Shown piece after piece: positions 11,521 through 23,325 of a stretch of 64,000 nt of DNA; the stretch's first letter is position 1, and the number at the start of each line of letters is the position of its first letter. This DNA is from Muricea muricata (lineage: Eukaryota > Cnidaria > Anthozoa > Malacalcyonacea > Plexauridae). The notes beneath the pieces were generated by a model. The model did not search any database. It was given only the letters and a program-made list of their open reading frames with translations, and was not told the origin of the DNA. The stretch lies in assembly GCA_963855995.1 (NCBI GenBank), contig OY979719.1, positions 5,456,001 through 5,520,000 of the forward strand. Reading direction: 5' to 3'. A program made the position numbers and the translations under genes.

Positions 11521-13094
11521 ACGTAAGATTTTTGCACAGTGTATGTAGTTCGTCTCGTGCATGAATGATTCGTCTCGTGCATGAAGATCATTCCATCTCG
11601 TTACGTTCATGTACTGCATGACGGAAATGCTTTATCTACTTTTTAGGGCAAGTTTTCTTTATTTATCCAGTGCTCGAGACCTGCACTGAAATAAACTAAG
11701 TGTAGCTCTATCAGTGCTAAACTGTTCATCCTACAGGTCCCATAGGAATCATTAGTGACTAAAGGAGGAAACCTAAGTAGAGAACTAACTTTATTTATAC
11801 TGGATATAGCTCTATCACTTTTAAACTGTTCTTCCAGTCTTGAGGTCCAGCAAAGACAACTGTTTTTTACATGATATAAAAGTACTTTATTGGATAAATA
11901 TACCACAAGAGGAAGGATCGCAAACGGGACTCGAGGTCCCATGCGAGGCACTCCTCCAATTAGGCATACAACATGCAGTACATACAACGATAAATACATA
12001 AACTAAAGTCTTCAGATAAACATATGCTGCTAGCTCGAACATTAAATTAAGATTAACTTAAAGTCGAAAATAGGTGTAGAAAATAATGCATGCATACTTT
12101 TGCTTGAGCAAAAGTATATGTTTACCTTGCTTGTTAAACCTTATGACATGAACAAGTTCAATGTAATGACCGCGTTCAGTCATGTGTGCGTCATATGTTT
12201 TTGATAAAAATTATCTGAACATAGTTAGGCTACGTAAGTCTGATGGCTGAGCAGTTCTACACACAATGTTCCAATGTACGATGCGATTAAATGGATTGTA
12301 CTTGTTTTGCACGATGGTACTTCGAGCATTAGGCTAGGGTTTCGCGTTGTGACTATGGCTTACGTTATAATGTTGCTAAACACAAAATAACCAATCACCT
12401 TTTTGCAGGCAAAACACCCGTCTTGTCCACCATGCAAGAAATATGTCAGGTAAATATTTTGGTCGAATAATTCTTAATCGTGCTTGCTAATTTTGCATCA
12501 TACTAAACGATATCATGAAAAAAACTATAGTCCACACCTTTAGTTATGATAGTAAAACATGTCGATTTCTTCAGCATGACCTGTTTTTATCTTGTATCCA
12601 GTGAACTCAAGAATTCGCTGGATTAAACTCGTATTTAGACTCTTTACTCTACGCCCCTACCTCAAGTCTCTAGAGCGAAGAGCCTTGGGAATAGTATAGC
12701 GAGTAAATAGCAGGCCGATCACTCAATAATGTAACATGCCCCTCCCCCCCTATTTTTATCGTCTGGCGACGTGCTGGTACTCAGAAGATTTTCATTTGTT
12801 GGCAACGTTTCTTTTTAGAGGCAAAATTCTTACCGGTGGTTATGTAATGAAAATTATTAGCAAGGATCCACCTCTGATTAAAACTACTTACATCACTCAC
12901 ATTGACTTGCAAGGTATTTTACTCAACACTGAATGCTAAATATTCTATCTAAACAATCACTCAAATCTGTTTACTAAGACAACCATTTAAACTGCTTTGA
13001 TCAGATAGAACGACGTCGTCTCCAAAACGCTTTAAGAAATAACATCGTTCGTGAAATCTCCAAGCACTCATTCTTTATAGATTCTTAAGCACCT

Positions 13095-13360
13095 GTAGAG
13101 TCTCGAAAGTGAGCGCCCTTCATGCTTTCGAAATTAGTGGTCTTAATAAGGGGCGCTTACTTTCGAGGGAGCACTTACTTTCCAAGGTCGCCTACTTTCG
13201 AATTGTTATTTTCGGCGTCGGCCAAGTTTAAACCCATACAAGAATATATAGGGATACATATGGGTCTAGAGTGTTTCTTTGCCATTACATTACATTTTCT
13301 TCTGGGGGGTTGCTTACATGTACTTTCGAGGGGGCGTTCGGTTGACTTTTGAGACTCTAC
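13095..13360. repeat. TIR element with GTAGAGTCTC ends, intron 12
   Basis: The ends are GTAGAGTCTC and GAGACTCTAC. Internal repeats of TACTTTCGAGGG are present. It is found in all copies (34057-34322 and 56972-57245), so it predates the duplications. It is non-coding. Confidence 0.7.
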
Positions 13361-13868
13361 GTTTAAATAGATTCTGTTTAAAGTTTTAAACTTTTCTTGA
13401 ATCACCAACGAATCATTAGGGTTTTGTTAAGGTTAACCCTCCTCACTAGCACCAGAAAATCCGCCAATGATTACAAGTCTAATAGTCTAATGTTAATTCG
13501 TTTCTTCCCAAAGGCAGCGTACCATCTCGTATTGTGAATAAAATAACAGCGGATCAACCGGCTTCTGTCGCACTGGTTAAAAAACATGTCGAGAGAATGT
13601 ATCAAGATGAGCTTGCCAACCCCAAGAGACCTGCGTCAAAGTTTAAAACAGATGCGATGGCCTTTTACGAGAAATTGCAACGAGTGCAAGAGGTTATGGC
13701 CAACACGCCGTCGTCGGACGAGGTTCCTCAAGAACCGGATGTGATGTCACAGCCCGCGTCTGCAATACAGGATGTCAACGGTGATGTACGTCGTGAATCG
13801 GACAGTGAGGTAATCTCAATTTAAAGTACTGACCTCTGGTTGCAAAGACTTACTTCGTTGTAGTAATA

Positions 13869-14170
13869 GACCATTCCCCTATCAGATAATCTTTTGAATT
13901 AGGAAAATACATCAGCACAACTGAAAAGAGCATCCTAAATTTCATCAAACTGTGAAGTTTGGTTGCAAAATATTATTAATTATAGAAAATATAGTCCAGT
14001 GAAATTTTGTATACTTTTGTATTACGCGTGGAAAAAGGGTTAGCACTATGTTGCACTATATTTTCCTCCTTTTACTATCTTTCCAACCAAACTTCACAAT
14101 TTTACTAAATTAAGATGCTCTTTACAATTTATTTTTTTACATCAAGAAATTGTCTAACAGAGGAATGGTC
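13869..14170. repeat. MITE-like inverted repeat, GACCATTCC family, intron 13
   Basis: The ends are GACCATTCC and GGAATGGTC, each next to TA, which would suit a Tc1/mariner-type target. The same family occurs in intron 1. Other copies are at 34831-35132 and 57746-58048. Confidence 0.65.
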
Positions 14171-14534
14171 TATCGTTACACAATGTTTTCAAGAAAAAAA
14201 ATAAAACAACGGAGTCGGTGATATTTCGTCTTTATTCTAAAAACATTGTTAAACAAAAACCATCGTAGGTTTGAGGTCCTTTGATGATCCTGTCTGACAA
14301 TGTCTTTGGAACAAAGACGAAACCCTCGCCCATGCTCTCGCTGCTTTTCACCAGTAAGTCGGAAACGAAGTAAATTACATTTCACGAGGAATGTAGCCGT
14401 TTTGATGGAAAAATTGATTTCTATTTAGCTGGGGGCTTATTCTAATAGCAGTTATTAAATTTGTGTTGCTTTGGAAGAACCTTGCAGAAGTGATTGTTAC
14501 TTCAACAGAATCATCATCATTATCATATTTTTAG

Positions 14535-17500
14535 AAGCAACTACCTTCAATTGATCCTGAATTATCGCCGTCTATCCGTAACCAACCGTGTAAGTCAACC
14601 TCGTACATTTTCCCCCTATGAATTTGTCTTGTGCGTTTCATTATTTTGTGTTTTATTATGTGAACTACAGTGCTTTATAAGGATTTCGGGCACTGATGAA
14701 ACTGATCATCTCACATGTGAGATTATTTATGATGATTTCACATGTGAAAATTGTAGCTTTTCAAACAATCACCAGTCATAGCTTCTGGACATTTTATATT
14801 GGTGGAAAACCTGTAGTTTATCTAATAGATAGAAAAATACATGGGTGCTTGGAAATACCAGATTTATTTCTCGTGTTGAACATGATATTTCTCACTCGTT
14901 CGCGCACTCAAAATAAGTCTGGTATTTCTGCGCATCTATGTATTATTCTCTATTTATTTACATTCTTACTAGTTCAGTACGGTGGCATGGATAACAAAAC
15001 GATTGGAAATCAAGCTTGTGCTGGACTTATGCAGGAAGTAAGATTCGTATGTACTGAATCCAAAGCGCTCCGTGTTCTCTCCACCCTCGAGCTATTTGCG
15101 GGCATTGCCACTCCAAATACGCATAAGTTGCGCTCGCCCTTGTTTGTATTCTATGTAGCTTACTGCTCAGAGCATTGCATTGGTAACACAAAGGCGTAGG
15201 TTCAATATCTGCCAGAGGACCTATAGTTGATGGTGAATTTTTCTCAACTGTTCCCGGCTTAAGTTTCGCATGTTTGTATGATTTCCACGCGAAGTAATGA
15301 GATAATTACCCTTTAGAATTGTTTTAAAGCAAACCTGTTTAGCAGAGTGAAGCGACGGATAAGACTAGTGAACGTTATTAACCCATACTGCTTTTGTTTT
15401 CAGGCTTTTGAAGTATCTGAAGTTGAGATTTCAAGACCTGCACGACCTTCTGTCTACGAACAATGGCAGTATGTTTCTGAATGTTTTACCATGGACAATC
15501 AAAGGATCGTTGTTTGCCTTCCTTTTGAGCGCCAAGAAATATCGCCACTGATGTTGTTGACGTTTTACAAAAACCTTCAATTGTGATTTTCATCCTGTTT
15601 CCTTCCTAAAAAAGGTTTAAATGTCGTTAGTTCAGTAGAGTGGCATTGCTGTTTTTCTTTAAAATATGTGAATACGAAGTCCTGGAATATATTTAAAGTG
15701 AAGCTACAGGGTTTCAAAGCAAAGTGTATCCTCAAGCTCGCGTTTTCAGACCATGCCTTTGACTGTCTATGGTTTTACTGAGCTACAATCTTAAGCAAGG
15801 AACACAAAAGACTTGAAAGAATCTTTGTGAACAATTCCGTGGTGTTTATGTTCACTTTTCCTCTCTAGGTATCAAGAAACAGACAAAAAGGTGTTGATAT
15901 TTAGGAAAGTTCATCAAAATGAAAAGATGCATAGGTATGGATAAGGTATAGAGATTTACTGCGGCAGGATGTGCGGGTTGCAGTTGTTCTGGATATCGTG
16001 TGGTACTTGAAAGCTGCTGCATGAATCGTTGTGCTTCTTGCTAATCATCACGTTGGTAAACAACAACAAACTATATAAGTGTAGTTCTGCGGACACATCG
16101 CGTTAAATTATAGCTTACGGATCGAAAGCTTTGCAATAATGCATTTACGTGGTGTTTCAACAAAACTAAACTTATGCTGTTGTTCAATGTGCAAAACTAC
16201 AAAGAATTACTGACTAGATTGTCTTACTTTTTGTTTAGTTTTATTGGAAAAGGAATTATCTCATGTCCTCCACCTAAAGTGTGGGAAGTCTTGAAAGAGC
16301 CGGAGAATACTTATCATTATAATAACATTTTAAAGGTAAAGCTGCTATAATAATTAATTACTCGAACCAGAGCGTTTTGCCATTGTTTGTAGTGCATTAC
16401 ATTAAAAGCACACAATTAACCATAGGAACTGTGAAAGATGTAATAATTAGGCAAGGAATAGACTTTGTTGTTTTCTGTTTCCATGCTTGCTTGCTCTAAC
16501 ATGACAGAATATATCCATGGATTGGTTTTGCTAGAATATATAAATCATTATTTAATATGTATGTAAATGACACTTAGATTGGGGTTACAGTAAACAAATT
16601 AAGGCTTTGGTTACATTTTGAACTAAAATATGATTTCCTAACTGAATATCTAACACTGTTCTGGTTTCCTTTGCTCGTAAATAAATGAAAACTTCGATTC
16701 TAAAAGAGTTCGAAAGACGTGAACTTTAGATAATGTTTACATCTGTGGTTCCGTATATATTATAAGCAAAACCTTTGCGCAGAAAGGAGTATAGCCTTTC
16801 TTTAAGAATTTTACCAAACACTACGAGGCTATCCGGCAAAGTGCAATGAATAGAACAGTCTAGATATTTTTATAGACTTATGGTGCCTAATTTCCATTTG
16901 TGGGTCGTATCACACTGTATCGACAAAGGTTTACGATGATGTTTAACATACAAGGCTGTGTTAAGTTTTTAATATTTTTTCTCCAGGAAATACGAACACT
17001 GGAAGTTTTAAGCGATACACAAAGAATAGGTGAGAATAGAGCATATGCAACTGTGCTCATTTGGTATTCTGGAAACATAACAAAGTGTTGTGAATAGTAA
17101 TCAAATAGAAAGCCATTTTTACATTAAAATCCCTAAATATATCTCAAATCTGGTTTAGTTTGGTACTAAATTTGTCATGGTCTACAGCGTCCATCACATA
17201 ATTAACATGGATTCAACAAAAGGTTTTATGAAGGAAACAAAAGAAAACAATTGATAGAAAAATTAAAAACAGATTAGTATTCGGTTGCTACAATCTTGGA
17301 CAAAACTCTTGAGACAGTTACGTGTAATATACGGGGACAATTCACCACCTACTCTCTCCCGTTTCAATGTTGCGAATAATCACCAAACAGCTTTTTGCAA
17401 TTGACCATAACGTTAACTCAACCATGAATGGGAGAAGAAAGGGTTTAAAGGCAAGAACGTAACTTTGCTCAGAATTTATTATGGAAGAGAGACCGATTCA

Positions 17501-20002
17501 CTGTTGCGTGGAGAACAGTCTCAACGAGTTATGTTCAAGATTGTAGTTCGAGACCTTTCGCTTCCCGCCACATTGACAAGTGACAAAGAGACAGAAAAAA
17601 GCAATTGGAGATAAAAGCTATAGACGAGGAAATAAAATTGTAGAAGATTATCACTGCTATTAAGCATCGTCACGTACCTATATAAACGCATTGGACAGTT
17701 AAACACAAAATGTGTTCTTGTTCGGTACAATAGCTACTGTATTTAACAGCTATTGATGCTGTTATATGTTTTTAGAATACTTACATTTTAAAACTGAAAA
17801 GTGTTTCAAGAAAGAAGCAAGAGATTTTATTGTACTCAGGACTCAACGCAAAGAGGTAGGAAATGTTTTTAAGCTGGGACTTGTGCTGAGACAATTTTGA
17901 ACGAACATTTCAATTCTACATCTTGATTTCGTATTTTAGAAAGATAAATATCTCATATCGTTCGTTTCCGTCGACTACCCAAATTCTCCATGCAAGAAAG
18001 ACGTAAAGCGAGGAAAGGTAAAATTGTGCATTTAAAGGGTTATGGCAAAGAAGAAATGATAGTGAGTTTCGCCCGTAGCGAAAATGACATCTCATTAATG
18101 TTTTACCTTTAGACTTAGTTACTTCTTTCAAAATTTTGGGCTTAACCATGAACAATAAACTGAATTGGCAAGATAACACCAAAGTGTTAAAAAAGCCTCA
18201 AAACGTTTTTACATTATTCGTGTCCTACTGCGCTGCGGTCTTTCCCCCAATGATCTCTTATTAGTCTACTTTCCTATGGTGCGTTCTATCTTAGAATATG
18301 CCTGTCCCGTCCGGCACACCATGTTACCAAAGTGTTTGGGGAATAAAATTGAGAAAGCTCAAAAAAGAGCTTTCCGTATTATTTATCCGACAACAGATTA
18401 CGAAGATGCCCTCAACATCGCTAAGTGCAAGCGTCTTGACGACAAACGTCAAGAGCTATGTGATAAAACTTTTAAAAGGGTCTTAAAACCCGATGCTCAC
18501 CTTAACCACCTCTTATCCCCACTCCGTGAAGAATCGCATGAACTGGAATTAAGAAACAATTCTAACTTCACATTAACTAAATGCAGAACGGAACGTTTTA
18601 AAACTAGTTTTATACCAGCAATGACTGCTAATTTTAATAGAAAATAATGTGTAGTATTTTAACAATTGTACATGTATGATAATCTATATTTATAAAATTT
18701 GATATTTACCTTTTATTTGTTTCTGTAAGCATATTGCAATTCACCTTCGGGTGCCAATAATGTGTTTCTTAATAAACCTTTATAAACAAAAAATATTCTT
18801 TGCTCATTTGAAAGAGCTTTTGAAATAACTAACAAAGCCTGTGAGAAGATGTCGTTAGTTTGGAAACGTCGAATTTTGCTTTATCATTTTGGGTAGTGTC
18901 GGGACCTTTCGTGTACTTTTGACAGAACTACTAACACTTACTTCTTATATGCCTTATAGATTATTGCATCTGGATGGGTAGTTGAACCTTTACTTCATAG
19001 CGGTCAGTCGTTTTCCATGGTGACGTATTTAACTCAGGTTGGTTTTCAAGTCACAAATACTAATCCCTCCGTGTCCCATGTGGCCTTGTCAGTTGTACTA
19101 AAAATGTTTCTCTCGCATGCACTGCTGGAGGGTTCTGCAGGTATCCGCAGCACAACGCTTAACTTTTATTCAGTGAATCACATGGTTCCAAGAACCTTCT
19201 GTGCATGACAACATGTTTGTGGTGTTACGCTGAGTTTATATCCGCACGTTGGGGCAAGTTAAAAAATATGCCTGACCACGGTCGGAACCTGCGACCCTTG
19301 CTTGCCCAATGGTCTGCCAACTGAGCTACGCGATCAGTTCGGTTCGAGTATGGGATATTTCGGATCAACTGAGTCTAGTTCTTGAGTCTGTATCAGTATA
19401 ATCTTAAGTGTAATCATGATTTCGTAGGTTCCACTCCCGCCGTGGTCAGGCCAATTTTTTAGCTTATCCGGTGTGGATATAAACTCAGAGTAACACCACA
19501 AACATCATTTTCAGCTGAGTGCATAACACCAAGATACATAAAAAATCATGAGAACTTTCCCATGTGTAAATTGAACGTAATTTAAACCGTTGGTTGCAAT
19601 GTTTTCAACTCATAAACTATCACATCTTTATCTGCACCCATCCATAACCAACATAGAACAGCTAGTTATTATGTGATTCTGGGTTGAGGTGGGCGGTTGT
19701 TCTGTCGAGCAAAAACAACAAAATGTGCTTTCCCAGCTCACACGCCCGATTATGAAATCGGTATACTCCAGGAATATGTCGGAAAACATTTTCTGCTTCT
19801 TTCGTTCCTTGGCCAGCAGAAAACAACGCTTTTCTTTCGACTGCAGATGAATCCTGGTGGAAGCTATCCCGCCATGCTGATCAATACAGCCGCACGAAAA
19901 CAGCCGCTCTGCCTGGCGTATTTGAGAAGAATGCTTGAGAATCCAAATCAAAGTGTTAACCGGAGCCTGAGCCAGTCATCGGTCCAACCAGATCAATCTT
20001 AA
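14535..20002 (+). CDS. Copy 1 exons 14-23: C-terminal START domain
   Basis: All ten exons are open and in phase, ending with TAA at 20000-20002. Motifs include FIGKGIISCPPPKVWEVL, FKKEARDFIVL, ASGWVVEPL and MNPGGSYPAMLINTAARKQP. The tail ends SSVQPDQS. The intron between exons 21 and 22 carries a 738-bp LINE fragment that is absent from copy 3. The intron between exons 22 and 23 carries the tRNA-like foldback element. The exon 15 acceptor is taken as the AG at 14971-14972 because it is the only nearby one that matches the phase-1 donor of exon 14. Confidence 0.7.
14836..14945. repeat. Short palindromic element, intron 14
   Basis: AATACATGGGTGCTTGGAAA pairs with the segment ending GCGCATCTATGTATT. 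It lies just before the exon 15 acceptor and accounts for a long but spurious open frame. Equivalents are in copies 2 and 3. Confidence 0.5.
18049..18786 (+). mobile_element. 5'-truncated LINE (CR1/L2-like) 3' fragment, intron 21, copy 1
   Basis: The frame 18276-18647 encodes the reverse-transcriptase C-terminus: SILEYACPVRHTMLPK, KAQKRAFRIIYP, CRTERFKTSFIPA. Upstream, TSFKILGLTMNNKLNW is in a different frame after a one-base deletion near 18190. Copy 3 has the empty site (GGCAACAAAAAATA at about 61955). The 3' end has a CACCTTCGGGTG hairpin and ends TTTATAAA. It is too short to be active. Confidence 0.85.
19213..19505. repeat. Foldback element with tRNA-like core, intron 22, copy 1
   Basis: Terminal arms of about 65 bp start ATGTTTGTGGTGTTAC and end GTAACACCACAAACAT. 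On the minus strand the interior (19272-19337) has a tRNA-like layout: acceptor CTGATCG/TGGTCAG, an A-box TAGCTCAGTTGG and a B-box-like GGTTCCGACC. The 3' half of the tRNA-like part is repeated inverted inside the opposite arm. The copy 2 equivalent is at 40175-40467. Copy 3 (62304-62490) is shortened. Confidence 0.65.
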
Positions 20003-20184
20003 ATACAATATTGTAGTATTTCGCTGATTGCCAATGGTCTGAATTTCTCGAAAGCAGGGGGGGAGGGGGAGGCTGGATATTTGACTCGAAAAATCCCAAT
20101 TTCCAAGAAACTTATTTGGATAGAAAATTCAATCTTGCAAGTCATTCATTTGGGATTTAAGAACAACCTTTGCATTCTACGAAG

Positions 20185-20190
20185 AATAAA
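20185..20190 (+). promoter_or_regulatory. Candidate polyadenylation signal AATAAA, copy 1
   Basis: It lies 183 bases after the stop codon. The copy 2 equivalent is 41147-41152. In copy 3 the site reads AATATAA, so the signal is lost or elsewhere. Confidence 0.3.
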
Positions 20191-20474
20191 ATTTGCGTTG
20201 AACAACGGGTAAAAACTGGAAAACTGTTCTAATCGACAAGCAGATTTGAAGATATTATTCAAATAATGTATTTTCTTGATCGTGAAGATATGTTCTTCAA
20301 ATAAAATACATTATTTGGGATCCTATAAAACTTGACATTTTTCGTACTGTTGGTACTTTAACACTTTATAACTCTACTGCATGCCAGCATGTGCAAAGCA
20401 AACGTGAACTAGAACGTTCTAGTATTAAGCTAGTCAGTGCCGATATCCAAAATTATACAAACATGCTCTAATAA

Positions 20475-21890
20475 GGCTGGTACCTAAGGTCACAAATCCA
20501 TGCAATATTGAAAATGATTTCCGCCAGATATCTATTCTCCCGGCCAAACATGGCTAGAATCATAGAAAAAATTCAACTCCAACTGAATGGTCCGAATCTT
20601 AAGGTTAAAAACAACCAGCATGCATTTACCAAGTCCACTGTGTGTGCCTTAATATCTATTACCCAAAAATGGTATGACGCCACAGACAATTCTCTCTCTG
20701 GCAGAAAAGGTATTCATGCTGTATTCCGGGGGCCATTTGTAACAGCGAGGTCACCCATTGTTCTATTTTTTGCGTTTCTACACGTCCGTTTCTTTCTAAA
20801 CTTCAGCAACAAAAACTACCATTGATCCAAACAACATCCGGGTAAAAAGATTTGCATACTTAGGAACAAGCTGTTCTGAAATCATCTTCAAATTTTAACG
20901 CTACCCAGGGTTTAGCTAAACGACTTTTAAACAACTGGCCCCAGGACTTCCGCAAGGCCTTTGATGTAGTAAACCATAACATCTTACTCGAGAAACTTGC
21001 TTGAGAATAGATAAATCGTTATGACTATGGATAAAAATTTTCTCCAGAGCAGAACTCAAATAGTAAATCTAAATCGTCCTTCTGGCGTCCCACAAGGGTC
21101 TGTACTTCCCCCCAGCACTTTTTGATATACACATAAATGATCTGGAAGACTCGATTCCTGACGATTTAGATGTAGATACAACCGAATAGGTTGACACACT
21201 GAAAACCAGCTTGTCGAGCAAGGCATTTCCAGCTCCATGCAAGTGGCAATAGATTATGTCTTTAAATAGGTAGAACCATAGACAATCCAGAAGACAGATC
21301 CAGATGTCTTCTGGATTGTCTATGGTAGAACGAACAAAATGTAATTAAATATGTGGACATGCCTCATCGATTCCGTTCAAGAACCCTTCCAATTCAAATC
21401 GGGGATGATGATATCATCGAATGAGTAAAAACTTTTGAACTACTTGGTGTATGATGCAAAGACAACTTCAAATTGAATGAACGTAAACATATACAATTAC
21501 TCGTAATGCGAACAGAAGGCTTATTTATCTCAGACAATGTATGAAATCTCGTTTGCCTACGGAACTCGGACTAACAGCCTACACCTCGAAGATTAGACCT
21601 TAGAATGCGCTGGCTCATTTTAGTGTGGCCTGCCAGTGTACCTGCGAAATGAAGTGGAAAAATTACAGAAGAGAAGCATATGTATATTAGGTTTGGACAG
21701 TGACTTCCAACCAACACTGGAAAGTAGAAGAGACAAAGCATCTAGTCTCCTGTATGAGAGGATATGAAAGACCCAGAACATTCATGTCATAAGCTTTTGC
21801 CATACAAGATAATGAACCTCTATGATTTGCGAAGAAATCCTAGGGAGTATCAATTATCCTCCACACGGTCAAAAATTATGAGCCTGCAGT
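20475..21890 (+). mobile_element. Decayed LINE reverse-transcriptase copy in spacer 1
   Basis: Broken frames hold recognisable pieces in order: PKVTNP near 20485, QKWYDATDNSLSGRKG near 20670, DFRKAFDVVNHNILLEKLA (20945-21001), SGVPQGSVLPP (21081-21113), DLEDSIPDDL, and KTFELLGV. The YADD catalytic box is not recognisable. Stops, frameshifts and an apparent insert at about 20735-20943 show it is dead. It is oriented as the genes. Copy in spacer 2: 41437-42852. Confidence 0.75.
21276..21325. repeat. Perfect 21-bp-arm hairpin
   Basis: Arms 21276-21296 and 21305-21325 are exact complements with an 8-base loop, inside the decayed LINE. It is repeated at 42238-42287. Confidence 0.8.
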
Positions 21891-21892
21891 AT

Positions 21893-22044
21893 AACATGAT
21901 TGAACAATGCTGTGTTGCCCACATTGTTCATAGTTGTCAACAACATTGAACAATATTGTTGAGCTTGAATCGGTGTAACAATGCTGTTGAATGTTGTCAA
22001 CAACCTTGAACAATGTGGGCAGCACAACACTGTTCAATCTTGTT
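21893..22044. repeat. Inverted-repeat MITE-like element
   Basis: Arms of about 65 bp with several mismatches are built on AACAATGTTG-type words. It is repeated at 42855-43006. Confidence 0.65.
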
Positions 22045-22891
22045 CTTAACAACATTGCAACAGGTTAATGATTTTTTGTCATGTAGTAGAGAACGGCGTA
22101 AAAACTCATTTATACCTCGTTGCTGTAAATTCTAATTTTCTAATATACTGTGATAATGGCAGTATTGTTTCTCTTGCTATCGTATTTTGAACCTCTCTAC
22201 GTAATTTTAGATTTAATTTATGATTAAATATGTATTACTTTTTTAATTGTAATATAATGGCATTACAACCTTGTCAATTCATTTTATTTTTCTTACATAA
22301 GTTGGATCTTTTAAATAAGTCTTAAATCTTATAAAGTTGTATATCCTTCCATCAAGTTTCATCTCTGTTAAACTGCATCGATTCACATTAAGACGTGTAC
22401 TAGCATCACTTACCAGCTTCCAATAATGAAAATCCCTATATAGCATTTGTGAATCCTGAACGCTGATTGGTTAAGAGCCGTGTTTACATAACTCACATGT
22501 AAAACACGGAAAATTTCCCGCCTCTTGTAAACACGGAAAATTTCTCGTATTCTTCGGGCTTTTGACATTGCTATATTATAAAACAAATATAAAACATTTT
22601 TTCCGTGCTGATATACAGTTATATCAACACTCGTGATCACATCTTTGCCACTAATTTTGGGCAATTTCCACCATAGTTGTATAGATTTGATGTGTATGTT
22701 TACAAATTAACAATATAATATCATAAACAAAAACACATTCGTCCAGATAACTGGTGGAGCGGGTAGGAATCACTAGTGTAAATAATATGAGAACGTGACT
22801 GATAACGACTTGTGATGGACATAAATTATAACTTTACGAGTCTGCATATACATACCTCTTTACTTGTCTTGACTAGATTTGCTTAGAATTG

Positions 22892-22950
22892 AAATCCGGT
22901 CGGATTTAGGGTTAAATCCGACCAGATTAACCCTAAATCCGACCGGATTT
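22892..22950. repeat. Perfect 24-bp palindrome with 11-base loop
   Basis: The left arm 22892-22915 and right arm 22927-22950 are exact complements, and the loop repeats part of the arm. AAATCCG(A/G)CC units occur three times. It is repeated at 43854-43912. Confidence 0.85.
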
Positions 22951-23325
22951 AACTTGTTAAATTTCGCTTTTTTGTGATTTTGAAAACGAGTCTTTGACCT
23001 CCACGTTCACTGTCCAATAACGAGCGAATTTATAATCAACAAAGTACAATTCATGGAGGCTTAAATTGTCAGCGAACAGCTTAGGGTTAAATAAAATTGC
23101 CTGGCTTCTAGTCGCAATCTGTGAAAGGTAAAGATTTCGATTTTTCGTGAGAAAAACAAAGAATTGGTTGGCAATTTGAGACCACTGCACTAGAATTAAC
23201 CGTGCTTAGATAGATTCATGTGTCGTTGTTGTAAACATTACAATCAAACGAAAATAATAAAAATAATTCAATGCTGTCAAGTTATTTAAACGCCATGAAA
23301 TGCATATGTACTGATTAATATAACT

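Larger units (their letters stand above)
9901..13809 (+). pseudogene. Copy 1 exons 6-8 and 11-13: broken middle START domain
   Basis: Exons 6-8 and 11-13 are intact and carry the same motifs as copy 3, including HPSCPPCKKYVRG and IVNKITADQP. The core segments with DINVPMHYLL and SGRDFC are missing. A 13-G run sits where copy 3 has about 1.3 kb of extra sequence (53440 to about 54753). Without these exons the helix-grip fold cannot be complete, and the normal splice order is out of frame. Confidence 0.7.
186..20002 (+). pseudogene. Copy 1: START-domain gene lacking exons 9-10
   Basis: Exons: 186-344, 1777-1899, 5909-6129, 6369-6475, 6791-7039, 9901-9944, 10057-10109, 11151-11246, 12409-12449, 12819-12913, 13514-13809, 14535-14589, 14973-15037, 15404-15468, 15869-15934, 16239-16335, 16987-17029, 17776-17855, 17940-18017, 18960-19037, 19847-20002. 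Exons equivalent to copy 3 exons 9 and 10 are absent. Only the last bases of exon 10 and its GTAAGA donor survive, next to the poly-G tract at about 11497-11509. Exon 8 ends in phase 2 and exon 11 starts in phase 0, so direct joining shifts frame and stops within exon 12. All other exons are open. Skipping exons 7 and 8 (exon 6 to 11, both phase 0) would restore frame with a gutted middle domain. I call it a probable pseudogene or truncated-product gene; transcript data would decide. Confidence 0.65.

Noticed and set aside
11643..11999. 118-codon minus-strand open frame repeated at 32605-32961
   Set aside because: It has no recognisable domain, lies in an intron with repeats, and is shortened and altered in copy 3.
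13534..13824. A separate 96-codon gene starting at an ATG-less or internal Met
   Set aside because: It is exon 13 of the START gene. The upstream acceptor and the START C-terminal motif place it inside the larger gene.
14696..15199. 167-codon open frame
   Set aside because: It runs through a palindromic repeat, an intron and exon 15. Only the exon 15 part matches the START gene, and the rest is repeat sequence.
18276..18647. A host gene of 123 codons
   Set aside because: The sequence matches the C-terminus of LINE reverse transcriptases and is absent at the same site in copy 3.
19272..19337. Functional tRNA gene on the minus strand
   Set aside because: The anticodon and T arms do not pair well, the D arm is broken in this copy, and it sits inside a foldback repeat.
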